A stretch of DNA of 25,840 nucleotides from DASTBU01 sp035711845 (lineage in GTDB: Bacteria > Acidobacteriota > Vicinamibacteria > Vicinamibacterales > 2-12-FULL-66-21), in assembly GCA_035711845.1 (NCBI GenBank), contig DASTBU010000036.1:1-25840 (forward strand). The letters run 5' to 3'. A program made the translations under genes and the position numbers. This document shows, in pieces, positions 1 through 8,487 of this stretch (within the stretch, counting starts at the first letter, position 1; the number at the start of each line of letters is the position of its first letter). The notes under the pieces were generated by a model. The model was given only the letters and a program-made list of their open reading frames with translations, did no database searches and had not been told where the DNA came from.

Positions 1-229
1 TGGCCGGACTGGCCCAATGCAGCACCGCATCCACCGGTCCGTCGACCGAGATGTAGTTGGTGACGTTGTGCTTGAGGAAGACGAAGTCGCGACCGGTCAG
101 GTGCGCGATGTTCGCGACGTCGCCGGTCGACAGGTTGTCGATGCCGACGACCGAGTGACCGCGGGCGATGAGCTGATCGCTGAGATGGGATCCGATGAAG
201 CCGGCGGCGCCGGTGATGACGACTCTCAT
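1..229 (-). CDS. NAD-dependent sugar-nucleotide dehydratase, UDP-glucuronate decarboxylase-like (N-terminal part, cut by window edge)
   Basis: Only the first 76 codons are in the window; the gene runs off the left edge. They begin with the Rossmann dinucleotide site GAAGFIGSHL (residues 7-16), followed by the acidic DN pair at the end of the second strand that contacts the NAD ribose. The run VDAVLHWASPA near the end resembles the VDxVxHxASPAS stretch of UDP-glucuronate decarboxylases (UXS), which convert UDP-glucuronate to UDP-xylose; most other extended SDR epimerases read HLAA or HFAA there. The ATG start overlaps the stop of the preceding sugar transferase gene by four bases (226-229), so it is the last visible gene of the polysaccharide operon. 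The ugd gene at 7189 would make its substrate. Family membership is firm; the exact reaction is inferred and dTDP-glucose dehydratase or another epimerase remains possible. Confidence 0.8.
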   Translation of the reverse strand, partial: MRVVITGAAGFIGSHLSDQLIARGHSVVGIDNLSTGDVANIAHLTGRDFVFLKHNVTNYISVDGPVDAVLHWASPA

Positions 230-1656
230 GCGATGCGATGCAGTCCTTTCACGACCGTGAGCCACATGATCTTGAAATCGAGCGACAGCGACCAGTTCTC
301 GATGTAGTAGAGGTCGAACTCGATGCGCTTCTCGAGCGAGGTGTTGCCGCGCCAGCCGTTGACCTGCGCCCACCCCGTGATGCCGGCCTTGACTTTGTGC
401 CGCAGCATGTATTGGGGGATGCGATGCTTGAACTGCTCCACGAAGTACGGCCGCTCGGGCCGCGGGCCCACGATGGACATATCGCCCCGCAGCACGTTCC
501 AGAACTGCGGCAGCTCGTCGAGATCGAAACGTCGTAGCCAGCGCCCGATGGGCGTGCAGCGGGGATCGTTCTCGCGTGCCCAGATCGGCCCTGTCTCGTC
601 CTCGGCGCCCTCGTACATCGATCTGAACTTGTAGACGTGGAACGCTTTGCCGTCGAGGCCCATTCGCTCCTGCGTGTAGAACACCGGGCCTGGCGACGTC
701 CGCTTGATGAGCGCCGTGATGATGAGAAACGGGATTGAGAGGAACGCGAGCGCCAGCCCCGAGATCGCGATGTCAGTCGTGCGCTTCAGCACGCTGTTGA
801 AGCCGCGCAACGGGACATCGTTGAGGCTGATGATCGGCACGCCATCCAGGTTTTCGAGCCGCGCGCGCAGCGCGATGAACTGGAGCAGATCTGGAACCAC
901 ATGGACGTCCACGCCCTCGCGGTTCGTGGCCTCGACCAGCCCCAGCATCTTGACGTGCTCCTCGAGCGGGAGCGTCACATACAGGTGATCGATCTTCTCC
1001 TGCCGGATGACTTCGTCGGCGTCGGCGAGCGTGCCGAGCAGCGGCAGGCCGCGGTACCCGATGTGATCGCCCGCGGCCTTGTCGTCAAGGAAGCCGATGA
1101 CCTTGAAGCCCAGCTCCCTTTGTTCCAGGAGCTTGTCGGCGATGAGCCTGCCGAGATCCCCGGCGCCGGCAATCAGCACGCGCTTGAGGCCGATACCGGC
1201 TCGCCAGCGGCGCTCGAGCACTTCCCGGACGGCTTCGCGCGATGAGTAGGTGAGAACGATCGTGAGCACGAGGAAGATCAGCCAGACGAGCTGCGCGACC
1301 TCGTACACACCCTCCGCCTTGCGTTCGTCGGACAGGTAGTAAGTCCCGTAATACAGCGTTCCGATGATCCCCAGGACGACCGCCAGGATGCTGCCGACGA
1401 ACACCGCGAAAAAATCGTCCACGCGGGAGCGCCCGCGGCGCAGGCGATACAACCCCTGGACGTGGAACGCCACCGGGACGAGCGCACCGACCCAGGGAAG
1501 CAGCGTGACGTACCACTCGAAGGGCGGGATGCCCTTCCAGACGGGGAGGATGGTGTGGAAACGAATTGCGTAAGCCAGCCCGAACGCGACCATCCCCAGG
1601 AGGGCGTCGGTGATGACGTAGAGCAGCACGAGCAGGCGGTTGTGCCGCCGCATCAT
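226..1656 (-). CDS. Exopolysaccharide polyprenyl-phosphate sugar phosphotransferase (WcaJ/WbaP type)
   Basis: This inner-membrane enzyme transfers a sugar-1-phosphate, often glucose or galactose, from a UDP-sugar to undecaprenyl phosphate, the first step in building a polysaccharide repeat unit. The 476 residues show the full-length architecture: about four hydrophobic segments in residues 8-135, a Rossmann-like middle domain with AGAGDLGR at 163-170, a further membrane segment at about 295-318, and the bacterial sugar transferase domain to the end. Catalytic-domain hallmarks are KFRSM (343-347), DELPQFWNVLRGDMSIVGPR (380-399) and the C-terminal KAGITGWAQVNG. The ATG start overlaps the stop of the upstream glycosyltransferase by four bases, and its own stop overlaps the next start in the same way, so it is translationally coupled in the operon. 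Which sugar it loads cannot be read from sequence. Confidence 0.95.
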   Translation of the reverse strand: MMRRHNRLLVLLYVITDALLGMVAFGLAYAIRFHTILPVWKGIPPFEWYVTLLPWVGALVPVAFHVQGLYRLRRGRSRVDDFFAVFVGSILAVVLGIIGTLYYGTYYLSDERKAEGVYEVAQLVWLIFLVLTIVLTYSSREAVREVLERRWRAGIGLKRVLIAGAGDLGRLIADKLLEQRELGFKVIGFLDDKAAGDHIGYRGLPLLGTLADADEVIRQEKIDHLYVTLPLEEHVKMLGLVEATNREGVDVHVVPDLLQFIALRARLENLDGVPIISLNDVPLRGFNSVLKRTTDIAISGLALAFLSIPFLIITALIKRTSPGPVFYTQERMGLDGKAFHVYKFRSMYEGAEDETGPIWARENDPRCTPIGRWLRRFDLDELPQFWNVLRGDMSIVGPRPERPYFVEQFKHRIPQYMLRHKVKAGITGWAQVNGWRGNTSLEKRIEFDLYYIENWSLSLDFKIMWLTVVKGLHRIA

Positions 1657-2837
1657 GGACGGTACCCGTGGGCAACCGCTTCGTCCACGGCGGCCTTGAA
1701 GCCGGCCGTGAAACGGTCGCGGGAAAACCGAAGCGCCTGCTGGCGGATGCGGGTGGGATCGAGGTGCAGCCCTGCAACGCGCGCGAGGGCGTCGGCAAAC
1801 CCCGCTGCCGAGGGCTCATCGACGAGCAAGCCGGTCTCGCCGTCCACCACGGTCTCGGTGGCGCCACCGGTGCCGGTTGCAATCACGGGGCACCCGCAGG
1901 CTTGCGCCTCCACTGGCACAATTCCGAAGTCCTCGATTCCGGGTAGCAACAGCGCGGACGCCTGCTGATAAAGGGTCTTGAGCTCCTCGTCCGACCGTCG
2001 GCCAAGGAACTCGACGTTCGAGCCAGCCAGCCGCCGCAGCCGGGGCGCCTCAGGGCCCTCGCCCACGATTTTCAGCGGCGCACCAACTCGCTGGCACGCG
2101 TCAATCGCCACATCCACCTTCTTGTAAGGTACGAGCGCGGACACCACGAGAAAGCCGGGGTCAACAGGGCGCTGGTTGTCGGCGGGGCGATAAAACGTTG
2201 TATCTACGGGCGGATACACAACTGTCGACCTGCGATTATAGTATCGGCGGATCCGGCCCGCAACATAGCGCGAGTTGGCGACGAAGGCGTCCACACGCCC
2301 CGCCGTTGCTGCATCCCAGCGGGCCATCCGGGCCATCACGGGCCTCAAGAGTGTGTGTCGCAGCCTGCCGACCTGCGCCGGATTGAAGTAGGCGCCGAAC
2401 TGGTCCCACGCGTACCGCATTGGCGAATGGCAGTAGCACACGTGCACGGCCTGTCCCGCGGCGATGACCGACTTCGCCGCACAGTGGCTGCTGCTGATCA
2501 CGAGGTCGAAGCCGTCGAGATCCAGCCATTCGACCAGAGCCGGAAAGAGGGGCAGATACTGGCGGTAGAGGCGGCGTGCGCCCGGCAGCCACTGTGCGGC
2601 GGAGGTCCGAATCGGATGAGCTTCGATTGCCTTCGACACCCGGCCGCGCACATGCACCAGGGTGAAGACCGTCGCAGCGGGATACAAGGCGCAGATCGAC
2701 TCGAGGACTTTTTCGCCGCCGCGCATCCCGGTCAGCCAGTCGTGGACGATGGCGACCCTCGCGGGAGTACTGGCCGCGCCCGTGTGGGTCTCGCGCGTGT
2801 GGGCGGGCGCTGGTTCCGTCCAAGCGGCGCGCGCCAT
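1653..2837 (-). CDS. GT4 glycosyltransferase, WbaZ-like
   Basis: This is a 394-residue retaining glycosyltransferase of family GT4 (GT-B fold), presumably cytoplasmic and extending a lipid-linked oligosaccharide. The N-terminal acceptor domain starts with VAIVHDWLTGMRGGEKV (residues 28-44), a signature of the WbaZ mannosyltransferase subgroup, and CYCHSPMRYAWD fits the same group. The C-terminal donor domain has the KKVDVAIDA and VGEGPE motifs and the E-x7-E pair at E302 and E310 (IEDFGIVPVEA). About 26 residues precede the first beta strand, so translation could begin a little further in, but the ATG at 2837 touches the previous stop (TGATG, 2835-2839), which supports it. Donor and acceptor sugars are unknown; mannose is only suggested by the subgroup. 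Confidence 0.93.
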   Translation of the reverse strand: MARAAWTEPAPAHTRETHTGAASTPARVAIVHDWLTGMRGGEKVLESICALYPAATVFTLVHVRGRVSKAIEAHPIRTSAAQWLPGARRLYRQYLPLFPALVEWLDLDGFDLVISSSHCAAKSVIAAGQAVHVCYCHSPMRYAWDQFGAYFNPAQVGRLRHTLLRPVMARMARWDAATAGRVDAFVANSRYVAGRIRRYYNRRSTVVYPPVDTTFYRPADNQRPVDPGFLVVSALVPYKKVDVAIDACQRVGAPLKIVGEGPEAPRLRRLAGSNVEFLGRRSDEELKTLYQQASALLLPGIEDFGIVPVEAQACGCPVIATGTGGATETVVDGETGLLVDEPSAAGFADALARVAGLHLDPTRIRQQALRFSRDRFTAGFKAAVDEAVAHGYRP

Positions 2838-3949
2838 CAGCCTGCGAGCACCTCTTGGTAGATCTCCCGGACGCGGCCGATCGACCGTTCCCAGGAGAAG
2901 TGCCGCGCCCGAACGAGCCCACGCTCGCGCAAGTCGGCCCGGAGCACGGCGTCGCTCAGCACGCGATCCATGGCTTCCGCAATCGCTTCCGGGTCATAGG
3001 GATCGATGAGCAGCGCCGCGTCCCCGACGACTTCTGGCAGCGACGAGACCCTGGAGGTGATCACCGGCGTGCCGCTGGCCATGGCCTCGAGCGGTGGGAG
3101 GCCGAAGCCCTCGTACAGCGAGGGAAACACGAACACACGGGCCAGTCTGTACAGGATGGCGAGCGTCTTGTCCTGCACGAAGCCGAAGAAGCGGACGTGC
3201 TTGTGCAGCTTGTAGCGGTGCACCGCCCGTCTGAGCGTGGCGTACTTGCTGATCTCGTCGCCGATGATGAGGAGCTTGACCTCCTCGAACCCCCGCTTCT
3301 TCAAGAGATAGAAAGCTTCGATGAGCCGTTCGATGTTCTTGTGCGGCTTGATGTTGCCGGTATACAAGACGAAGGGCGCGTCCAGCTGGTACCGTTGGCG
3401 CACGCGCTCCACTTCGTCGTCGGCCGGGGGCGCCCAGAACCGCTCGTCGATGGCATTGGGGATGACGTCGATCTTCTTTTCATCGATGTGGAAGAAGCTG
3501 AGGATGTCCCGCTTCGACGCTTCCGAGACCGTCAGGATGCGGGCGGAGCGGTGGGCGGCCACCCACATCGAGCTCCGTGCATAGGCGTACGAAAAGCGAT
3601 GGGGAAGATACTGGGGGAAGCGCAAGTGGATGCAGTCGTGGATGGTCACGACCGACGGGCACGGCGTCAGCGGGGGCAGCACGTAATGCGTCGCGTGAAA
3701 GAGCTCAGCGTGCGCGCGACGCAGGTCGGCAGGGATCGTCACCTGTTCCCGGACGGAGTAGCCGGGGGAGGAATCGAGCAGCGCGTGAAAGTTCGGCCCC
3801 AACTGGGACACGACCTCCTCATCCACGCGATGGCAGACGATCACATAGTCGGTGGTGCGGTCCAGGCGGGCCAGGTGCCGCAGCAGGTTCCGCACGTAGG
3901 TGCCGATTCCGTAGTCGCGCAGCTTGCGGGCATCAATGGCTATCCGCAC
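2837..3949 (-). CDS. GT4 glycosyltransferase
   Basis: This 370-residue family GT4 enzyme of the polysaccharide operon has the usual two Rossmann-like domains. The N-terminus, MRIAIDARKLRDYGIGTY, carries the glycine-rich acceptor loop (GIGTY). The donor half has TGNIKPHKNIERLIEAF, in which the lysine after the conserved N-x-K/R-K stretch contacts the sugar-nucleotide phosphate, and EGFGLPPLEAMASGTPV from residue 280 with the E280/E288 pair. It resembles the mannosyltransferase MtfB-type subgroup shared with the two GT4 genes at 4864 and 5958. The start is GTG at 3949, chosen because the first strand follows at once. It is the only gene in the operon with a real gap upstream, 93 bases filled by a 17-bp tandem repeat. 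No clear ribosome binding site is visible. Substrate unknown. Confidence 0.93.
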   Translation of the reverse strand: MRIAIDARKLRDYGIGTYVRNLLRHLARLDRTTDYVIVCHRVDEEVVSQLGPNFHALLDSSPGYSVREQVTIPADLRRAHAELFHATHYVLPPLTPCPSVVTIHDCIHLRFPQYLPHRFSYAYARSSMWVAAHRSARILTVSEASKRDILSFFHIDEKKIDVIPNAIDERFWAPPADDEVERVRQRYQLDAPFVLYTGNIKPHKNIERLIEAFYLLKKRGFEEVKLLIIGDEISKYATLRRAVHRYKLHKHVRFFGFVQDKTLAILYRLARVFVFPSLYEGFGLPPLEAMASGTPVITSRVSSLPEVVGDAALLIDPYDPEAIAEAMDRVLSDAVLRADLRERGLVRARHFSWERSIGRVREIYQEVLAG

Positions 3950-3978
3950 GGTCGGACCGAGTGTATCAGGCCGGGGGA

Positions 3979-4070
3979 GGGGACAGGTGCCTTAAGGTGC
4001 CTGTCCCATTAGGGTGCCTGTCCCCTTAAAGTGCCAGTCCCCTTAGGGGGACTGTCCCCCTGGGTGCCCG
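3979..4070. repeat. 17-bp tandem repeat array, running into the end of the GT2 gene
   Basis: Four direct copies of a 17-bp unit lie head to tail at 3997-4013, 4014-4030, 4031-4047 and 4048-4064, with consensus GTGCCTGTCCCCTTAGG and one to six changes per copy; a partial fifth copy follows. An inverted copy at 3979-3995 (GGGGACAGGTGCCTTAA) faces the first direct copy, so 3979-4010 could form an imperfect hairpin. The array fills the gap between two glycosyltransferase genes and supplies the last residues and TAA stop (4043-4045) of the GT2 gene. Similar GGGGACAGGCACC words are, to my knowledge, scattered through genomes of several environmental phyla. No transposase is nearby and unit length excludes CRISPR. 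Confidence 0.88.
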
Positions 4071-4867
4071 CGCAGCCGTAGATAGATGCGCAGCAGAGGA
4101 GCCCAGCGGGGATGGTGCTTCTCGTAGAAGGCGAGCTGGCTCCGGCGATACGCGGCGTTCGTGACACCAGGGGCGGACGTGCGGGAGCGCCCGCGGAAAT
4201 GCACGACCTCCGCGGCTGGTGTGAACAGCACGCGCCGTCCACGTTTTCGGATCGACGCGCAGAAATCCACATCCTCCGTGTAGAGAAAAAACCGTTCGTC
4301 GAGCAGCCCCACCGCCTCGGCATCCGCCCGGTACACCAGCAGGCAGGCGCCGCTGACCCAGTCCACATACCGCTCGGAGGCGGCCGCCCGCGTGACGGCG
4401 CGTTCGATCGGCCCGACGCGCCGTTCGTACAGGCGCCCGCGGAGCTTCTGTCTCAGTTCGGCGAACGGCGAGATCATCGCGCCGAAGGAGATCTCCAGCC
4501 GCCCCGTCCCGTCAACGAGACGCGGCCCCGCAACAGCGGCCTCGCGGCGGGCCGCCAGACGAGACACCAGGTGGTCGATTGCCCCCGGGGGCACACTCGT
4601 GTCGCTGTTGAGGAGCAGGATCAACTCGCCGGACGTTGCCCTGATCCCGACGTTGTTGCCGCCCGAAAAGCCGAGGTTCTTCACCAGCGTGATCACCTGG
4701 ACCTCCGGCCAGCCCTCCCGCACGGCGTCGGCGCTGCCGTCGGACGAGGCATTGTCCACTACGGTGATGTCGTGCGGGATCGCGGGCGGGGCGGCGTTGA
4801 GCGAGCGCAGACAATTCGCCAGATCGTCGCGCGCGTTGTAGCTGACGATGATGATTGAGAGCCTCAT
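4043..4867 (-). CDS. GT2 glycosyltransferase, rhamnosyltransferase-like
   Basis: This is a 274-residue inverting GT-A enzyme. It starts with MRLSIIIVSYNARDDLANCL, followed by DNASSDGS (38-45), NLGFSGGNN (64-72) and LNSDT (86-90), the last holding the metal-binding acidic residue. The run SGACLLVYRADAEAVG and then FFLYTEDVDFC contains the acidic catalytic-base region typical of WbbL/rhamnosyltransferase-like GT2 proteins. The frame is open 18 codons upstream, but ATG at 4867 starts at the first beta strand and overlaps the upstream stop by four bases (4864-4867), so I chose it. The last residues, about HPGGQSP, and the stop are encoded by the 17-bp repeat array, meaning the original C-terminus has probably been replaced. 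Sugar specificity is not determinable. Confidence 0.93.
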   Translation of the reverse strand: MRLSIIIVSYNARDDLANCLRSLNAAPPAIPHDITVVDNASSDGSADAVREGWPEVQVITLVKNLGFSGGNNVGIRATSGELILLLNSDTSVPPGAIDHLVSRLAARREAAVAGPRLVDGTGRLEISFGAMISPFAELRQKLRGRLYERRVGPIERAVTRAAASERYVDWVSGACLLVYRADAEAVGLLDERFFLYTEDVDFCASIRKRGRRVLFTPAAEVVHFRGRSRTSAPGVTNAAYRRSQLAFYEKHHPRWAPLLRIYLRLRGHPGGQSP

Positions 4868-5961
4868 GGGCGGGCGATGCGCTCGATCTCGGCGAGCGTG
4901 GCGTCGGCGGCGGCCTCCCACGAGTACAGGCGCAGCAGGTCGCGCCCACGCGCCACGACCGGCTCCCCCTGACGGGCATCGAGCAGCAGGCGTCGTATCG
5001 CGCTCGCCGCAGCGCGGACGTCACCGGCAGGCACATACAAGGCCGCGTCCCGGTACACCTCGCGGGCGACCGGCGTATCGAGCACGACTGGCGGCACTCC
5101 CGCCGCAAGCGCCTCGAGCGGTGTCAAACCGAAGCCCTCGTATTCCGACAGGAAGACGAATACCGATGCGCGCGCATACAGCCCGGCCAGCTCCTCATCC
5201 GGAACATACCTGAGAAACCGGGTTCGCGACGCGACCCCCCGCTGCTCGGCGACCGACGGCAGATCCTGACGGGGCCAGGTACGGTCGTCCCCGACAATCA
5301 CCAGCCGGCTGTCCGGGAGATCCGGTGTTGCCCGGGCGAACGCGTCGATCAGATCCGGCAGCCCTCGCCGATTGAACAACGAGCCGACGAACAGGACCAG
5401 CGGCTCGCGTCCCGTGCCGGGAGCGACCCTCGGCAGCCGGGGCGTGACTCCAGGAGGAATCACGCGGATCCGGCCCGGATCGGCGCGCAGGTGCGCTTCA
5501 ATCTCTCCGCGCGAGAACTGGGAATCGGTGAAGATCACCGACGCGGCCGCCGCCGCGCGCCGGGTGAGCCAGCGCCGGCGGAGCCCTTCGCCGGCGCGAA
5601 ACCATTCGGGATGCGCCACGAAGGAAATGTCGTGGATCGTCACCGCCAAGGGCACCCCCGTGCCGAGCGGCGCGGTGTAGGCCGGGGCAAAGAATACGTT
5701 CAGCCGATCGTCTCTGACCGCGCGACGCAGATAGGTCTGCTCCCACCAGGTGCCGCGGCCGCGCCCAATAATTCGAAGGCCTGCCGTGCCGGGCTCGAGC
5801 TGCAGCGGAAGCGCTCCTGGCGCGTACAGCAGGAATTGCCGCCGGTGTCGATCCTCCCGCACCATCCATCGCCCCAGCAGCTCCGCCAGGTATCGCCCGA
5901 CACCGGTCGCATCGCCGAGGAGTTCGCGAGCATCGAGCCCTATCCGACGCTGCGGCGTCAT
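4864..5961 (-). CDS. GT4 glycosyltransferase
   Basis: This 365-residue family GT4 transferase begins MTPQRRIGLDARELLGD with the acceptor-site loop TGVGRY. The donor domain shows FVGSLFNRRGLPDLIDAF and EGFGLTPLEALAAGVPPVV from residue 275, with the E275/E283 pair. The frame is open for 37 more codons upstream, but the ATG at 5961 overlaps the preceding gene's stop by four bases (5958-5961) and lies just before the first beta strand, which decides the start. It appears paralogous to the GT4 genes on either side (5958-7070 and 2837-3949), all MtfB-like, so the cluster may have grown by duplication. It is predicted to add one sugar to the growing lipid-linked repeat unit. Confidence 0.92.
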   Translation of the reverse strand: MTPQRRIGLDARELLGDATGVGRYLAELLGRWMVREDRHRRQFLLYAPGALPLQLEPGTAGLRIIGRGRGTWWEQTYLRRAVRDDRLNVFFAPAYTAPLGTGVPLAVTIHDISFVAHPEWFRAGEGLRRRWLTRRAAAAASVIFTDSQFSRGEIEAHLRADPGRIRVIPPGVTPRLPRVAPGTGREPLVLFVGSLFNRRGLPDLIDAFARATPDLPDSRLVIVGDDRTWPRQDLPSVAEQRGVASRTRFLRYVPDEELAGLYARASVFVFLSEYEGFGLTPLEALAAGVPPVVLDTPVAREVYRDAALYVPAGDVRAAASAIRRLLLDARQGEPVVARGRDLLRLYSWEAAADATLAEIERIARP

Positions 5962-7070
5962 GAGCTGCGCGCCCTGCGGCGCTCGATCGCCTGACGGTAT
6001 GCCTCGAGGAGCCGGTCGGCGCTTCCGCCCCAGTCGAACCGGAGCGATCGCGCGCGTCCCAGCTCCGCGCATCGATCCGCCAGCGTCCGATCGTCCAGCA
6101 ACCGCTCCATCGCCTCGGCCAGTTCCTCGCTGTCCAGCGGTTCGAAGAGGACGCCTGCCTCGCCGACGACCTCGGGCAGGGCGCCCCGGTTGGAGGCAAT
6201 CACAGGGACACCCACGGTCATCGCCTCGAGAGCCGTCATGCCGAAGCCTTCGTCAAGGGATGGCAGCACGAGCATGGACGCCGCGCGGTAGAGCCGTTGG
6301 CGCTCCGTATCGCGCACGTAACCCAGATGGCGGACGCTGCCAGCCAGCGCTGCCAGGCCGACTTCGGAGAGGGCAGCCGACGCGTTCTGCCCCGCACGGC
6401 CCGCCAGCAGGAGCTCGGGGGCGCCGGGCCGGCGGGCCACCAGCCTGCGGTACGCATCCAGCAGGGTCAATACGTTCTTTCTCGGTTCGATGGTCCCGAC
6501 AAACAGGATCGGGCCTGGCGATCCTGGAGGCTCGCGCCGCGCCCAGTTCGGGGCGCCCGGATAGCAGACGGTAATCCGCCCTCGATCCACGCCCAGCCGC
6601 GAGACGACCTGCCCGGCCGTGTGCTCGGAATTGACGATGACCGCGTCGGCGCGGCGGGCGTGGGCGCCGGCGAGCCGCGGATAGTCCCGCCGTATCTCCG
6701 CGACCGTCTCCCCAGGAGCGTCCAGAAAATACAGGTCGTGGACGGTGACCACCTGCGCGGCGCGCCGCGAGGGCAGCAGCAGCGGGTGCATGGCGTGAAC
6801 GACGTCGGCGCGCGCGCCCAGGAGCTCGATTGGCGGCCAACCAAGGCGGTGCCAGGCCAGGTTCAGCAGGCGCACCGGAATCCGCAGATCGACGGCCGAG
6901 GCGCCCTCGACAGGCGAGACCGGCAGCCTATCCTTCCAGGAACTCGAGAACAGCATCAGCTGGCCGTCTGGCGCCAGGCGAGGGACCAGTGCGACGGCCA
7001 GTTGGTGTGCGTACTCGCCGACGCCGGTTCGCTGGCGCAACGCCGGCCGATAGTCGATCAGCACGCGCAC
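5958..7070 (-). CDS. GT4 glycosyltransferase, first gene of the polysaccharide operon
   Basis: This 370-residue GT4 enzyme starts MRVLIDYRPALRQRTGVGEY, where TGVGEY is the acceptor loop. The donor half has FVGTIEPRKNVLTLLDAYR, with the conserved R-K pair, and EGFGMTALEAMTVGVPVIA from residue 274, with E274/E282. The start is taken as GTG at 7070. The ATG at 7080 is in another frame and GTG at 7064 is a possible shorter alternative. A TAGCAT hexamer preceded by TG sits only eight bases ahead of the GTG, so the transcript may be nearly leaderless. It is the first gene of the leftward operon and diverges from ugd. Confidence 0.92.
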   Translation of the reverse strand: MRVLIDYRPALRQRTGVGEYAHQLAVALVPRLAPDGQLMLFSSSWKDRLPVSPVEGASAVDLRIPVRLLNLAWHRLGWPPIELLGARADVVHAMHPLLLPSRRAAQVVTVHDLYFLDAPGETVAEIRRDYPRLAGAHARRADAVIVNSEHTAGQVVSRLGVDRGRITVCYPGAPNWARREPPGSPGPILFVGTIEPRKNVLTLLDAYRRLVARRPGAPELLLAGRAGQNASAALSEVGLAALAGSVRHLGYVRDTERQRLYRAASMLVLPSLDEGFGMTALEAMTVGVPVIASNRGALPEVVGEAGVLFEPLDSEELAEAMERLLDDRTLADRCAELGRARSLRFDWGGSADRLLEAYRQAIERRRARSS

Positions 7071-7078
7071 GCGCGCTC

Positions 7079-7106
7079 ATGCTAGCACAGCCGCCGCGGA
7101 CGGCAA
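7079..7106 (-). promoter_or_regulatory. Candidate promoter of the leftward glycosyltransferase operon
   Basis: On the minus strand TTGCCG (7101-7106) and TAGCAT (7079-7084) are separated by 16 bases, with a TG one base ahead of the -10. Matches to the sigma-70 consensus are four of six in each box. Transcription would begin at about 7070-7073, at or just before the GTG of the first gene. Weak boxes keep confidence low. Confidence 0.35.
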
Positions 7107-7125
7107 ATCCTTGTGAGTCAGTAGA

Positions 7126-7155
7126 TTGACAGCGTTTTTGCGGCTGTGTTAGCGT
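7126..7155 (+). promoter_or_regulatory. Candidate promoter of ugd
   Basis: A perfect TTGACA at 7126-7131 is followed, after 18 bases, by TAGCGT (7150-7155), a poor -10; TTAGCG at 17 bases is the alternative. The 118-base gap between divergent genes must hold promoters for both directions. The same TTGACAGCG word begins the much better HU promoter at 19194-19199 on the other strand. Confidence 0.45.
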
Positions 7156-7188
7156 TAGGGGTTTGTTTCCCGTGGGGGCCTCAAACGA

Positions 7189-8487
7189 ATGAAGATCGCG
7201 GTCGTCGGAAGCGGGTATGTGGGGCTGGTGGCCGGCGCGTGCTTCGCCGAAAACGGCAATGAGGTCATCTGCGTCGATCGCGATCCCGCCAAAATCCGGC
7301 TCCTGCGGCGCGGCAAGATCCCCATCTACGAGCCGGGCCTCGAAGAAATGGTCCGCCGGAACCGGGCCGAGAAACGGCTCACGTTCACGACGGCGCTGCC
7401 CCTGGGCGTCCGGAAATCCCAAATCATCTTCGTGGCTGTCGGGACCCCCACGGGCGAAGACGGGTCGGCGGACCTCCAGCACGTCCTCGACGTCGCCAAG
7501 GACGTGGCCCGCGCGATGAACGGCTACAAGGTGATCGTCAACAAGAGCACCGTGCCGGTGGGAACCGCGTCGCGCGTCCGCGAAATCGTCCGCCGCGAAA
7601 CGACGCACCCGTTCAGCGTCGTGAGCAACCCCGAGTTCCTCAAGCAGGGAGCGGCCATCGACGATTTCATGAAGCCTGACCGCGTGGTGATCGGGGCCGA
7701 GGACCCGCGGGCGGCCGGGCTGATGCGCGAGCTCTACGCCCCGTTCACGAGAACGGGCGCGCCCATCATGATGATGGACTGCGCCAGCGCCGAATTGTGC
7801 AAGTATGCGGCGAACGCGATGCTGGCGACGCGCATCTCCTTCATGAACGAGGTCGCGAACGTCTGTGAGGCCGTGGGGGCGAACGTGGATCAGGTCCGCC
7901 ACGCGGTGGCCGCGGACCGCCGGATCGGCAGTTCGTTCCTCTTTCCAGGTGTGGGCTACGGCGGGAGCTGTTTTCCGAAGGATGTGAAGGCCATGCTGCG
8001 CTTTGCCGCGGACCGCGACTACGATTTCAAGATCCTGAAGTCGGTCGAAGCGGTCAACGAGCAGCAGAAACTGCGGCTGCTCGTGAAGATGCGAAAGCAT
8101 TTCGGCGCGCTCAAGGGCAAGCGGATTGCCATCTGGGGGCTGGCGTTCAAGCCGAGGACCGACGACATGCGGGAAGCGCCCGCCGTCCCGCTGATCAACG
8201 GGCTCCTGCGAGAGGGCGCAATCGTCCAGGTCTACGATCCGGAAGCGATGAAAGTCGCCCGCGGGATCTTCGGCTCGAAGGTCACCTTTGCCGACGGCAG
8301 CTACGCGGCGCTCACCGGTGCCGACTGTCTGGTCATCGTGACCGAGTGGAACGAGTTCAGGGAGCCCGACTACGGACGCATGAAGAAGCTCATGCGGTCG
8401 CCGGTCATCTTCGACGGACGCAACGTCTACATCCCCGACACGATTCGCGCGCAGGGGTTCACGTACTTCTCGATGGGCCGTCCATGA
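7189..8487 (+). CDS. ugd: UDP-glucose 6-dehydrogenase
   Basis: This cytoplasmic enzyme oxidises UDP-glucose to UDP-glucuronate with two NAD+. The 432-residue length is normal for the bacterial family. The N-terminus MKIAVVGSGYVGLVAGACFA is the NAD-binding Rossmann site, VAVGTPTGEDGSAD and NKSTVPVGT follow, and NPEFLKQGAAIDDF is the substrate loop. The catalytic cysteine is C261 in GYGGSCFPKD. The C-terminal UDP-binding domain begins near AIWGLAFKPRTDDMREAP. It is the first gene of the rightward run; its stop overlaps the galE start. The product is the precursor that the UDP-glucuronate decarboxylase-like protein at the left edge would use, and can also enter the polysaccharide directly. tuaD and udg are other names in use for the gene. 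Confidence 0.97.
   Translation: MKIAVVGSGYVGLVAGACFAENGNEVICVDRDPAKIRLLRRGKIPIYEPGLEEMVRRNRAEKRLTFTTALPLGVRKSQIIFVAVGTPTGEDGSADLQHVLDVAKDVARAMNGYKVIVNKSTVPVGTASRVREIVRRETTHPFSVVSNPEFLKQGAAIDDFMKPDRVVIGAEDPRAAGLMRELYAPFTRTGAPIMMMDCASAELCKYAANAMLATRISFMNEVANVCEAVGANVDQVRHAVAADRRIGSSFLFPGVGYGGSCFPKDVKAMLRFAADRDYDFKILKSVEAVNEQQKLRLLVKMRKHFGALKGKRIAIWGLAFKPRTDDMREAPAVPLINGLLREGAIVQVYDPEAMKVARGIFGSKVTFADGSYAALTGADCLVIVTEWNEFREPDYGRMKKLMRSPVIFDGRNVYIPDTIRAQGFTYFSMGRP

Noticed and set aside
2855..4012. 385-codon plus-strand frame opposite a GT4 gene
   Set aside because: Antisense shadow; the minus-strand gene has the GT4 signature and operon overlaps.
3979..4070. Possible CRISPR array
   Set aside because: Units are 17 bp, adjoin without spacers, and no cas gene is present.
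6928..8100. 390-codon minus-strand frame opposite ugd
   Set aside because: Composition is Arg/His/Asp-rich as expected of the antisense frame of a GC-rich gene, while ugd on the plus strand has all family motifs.
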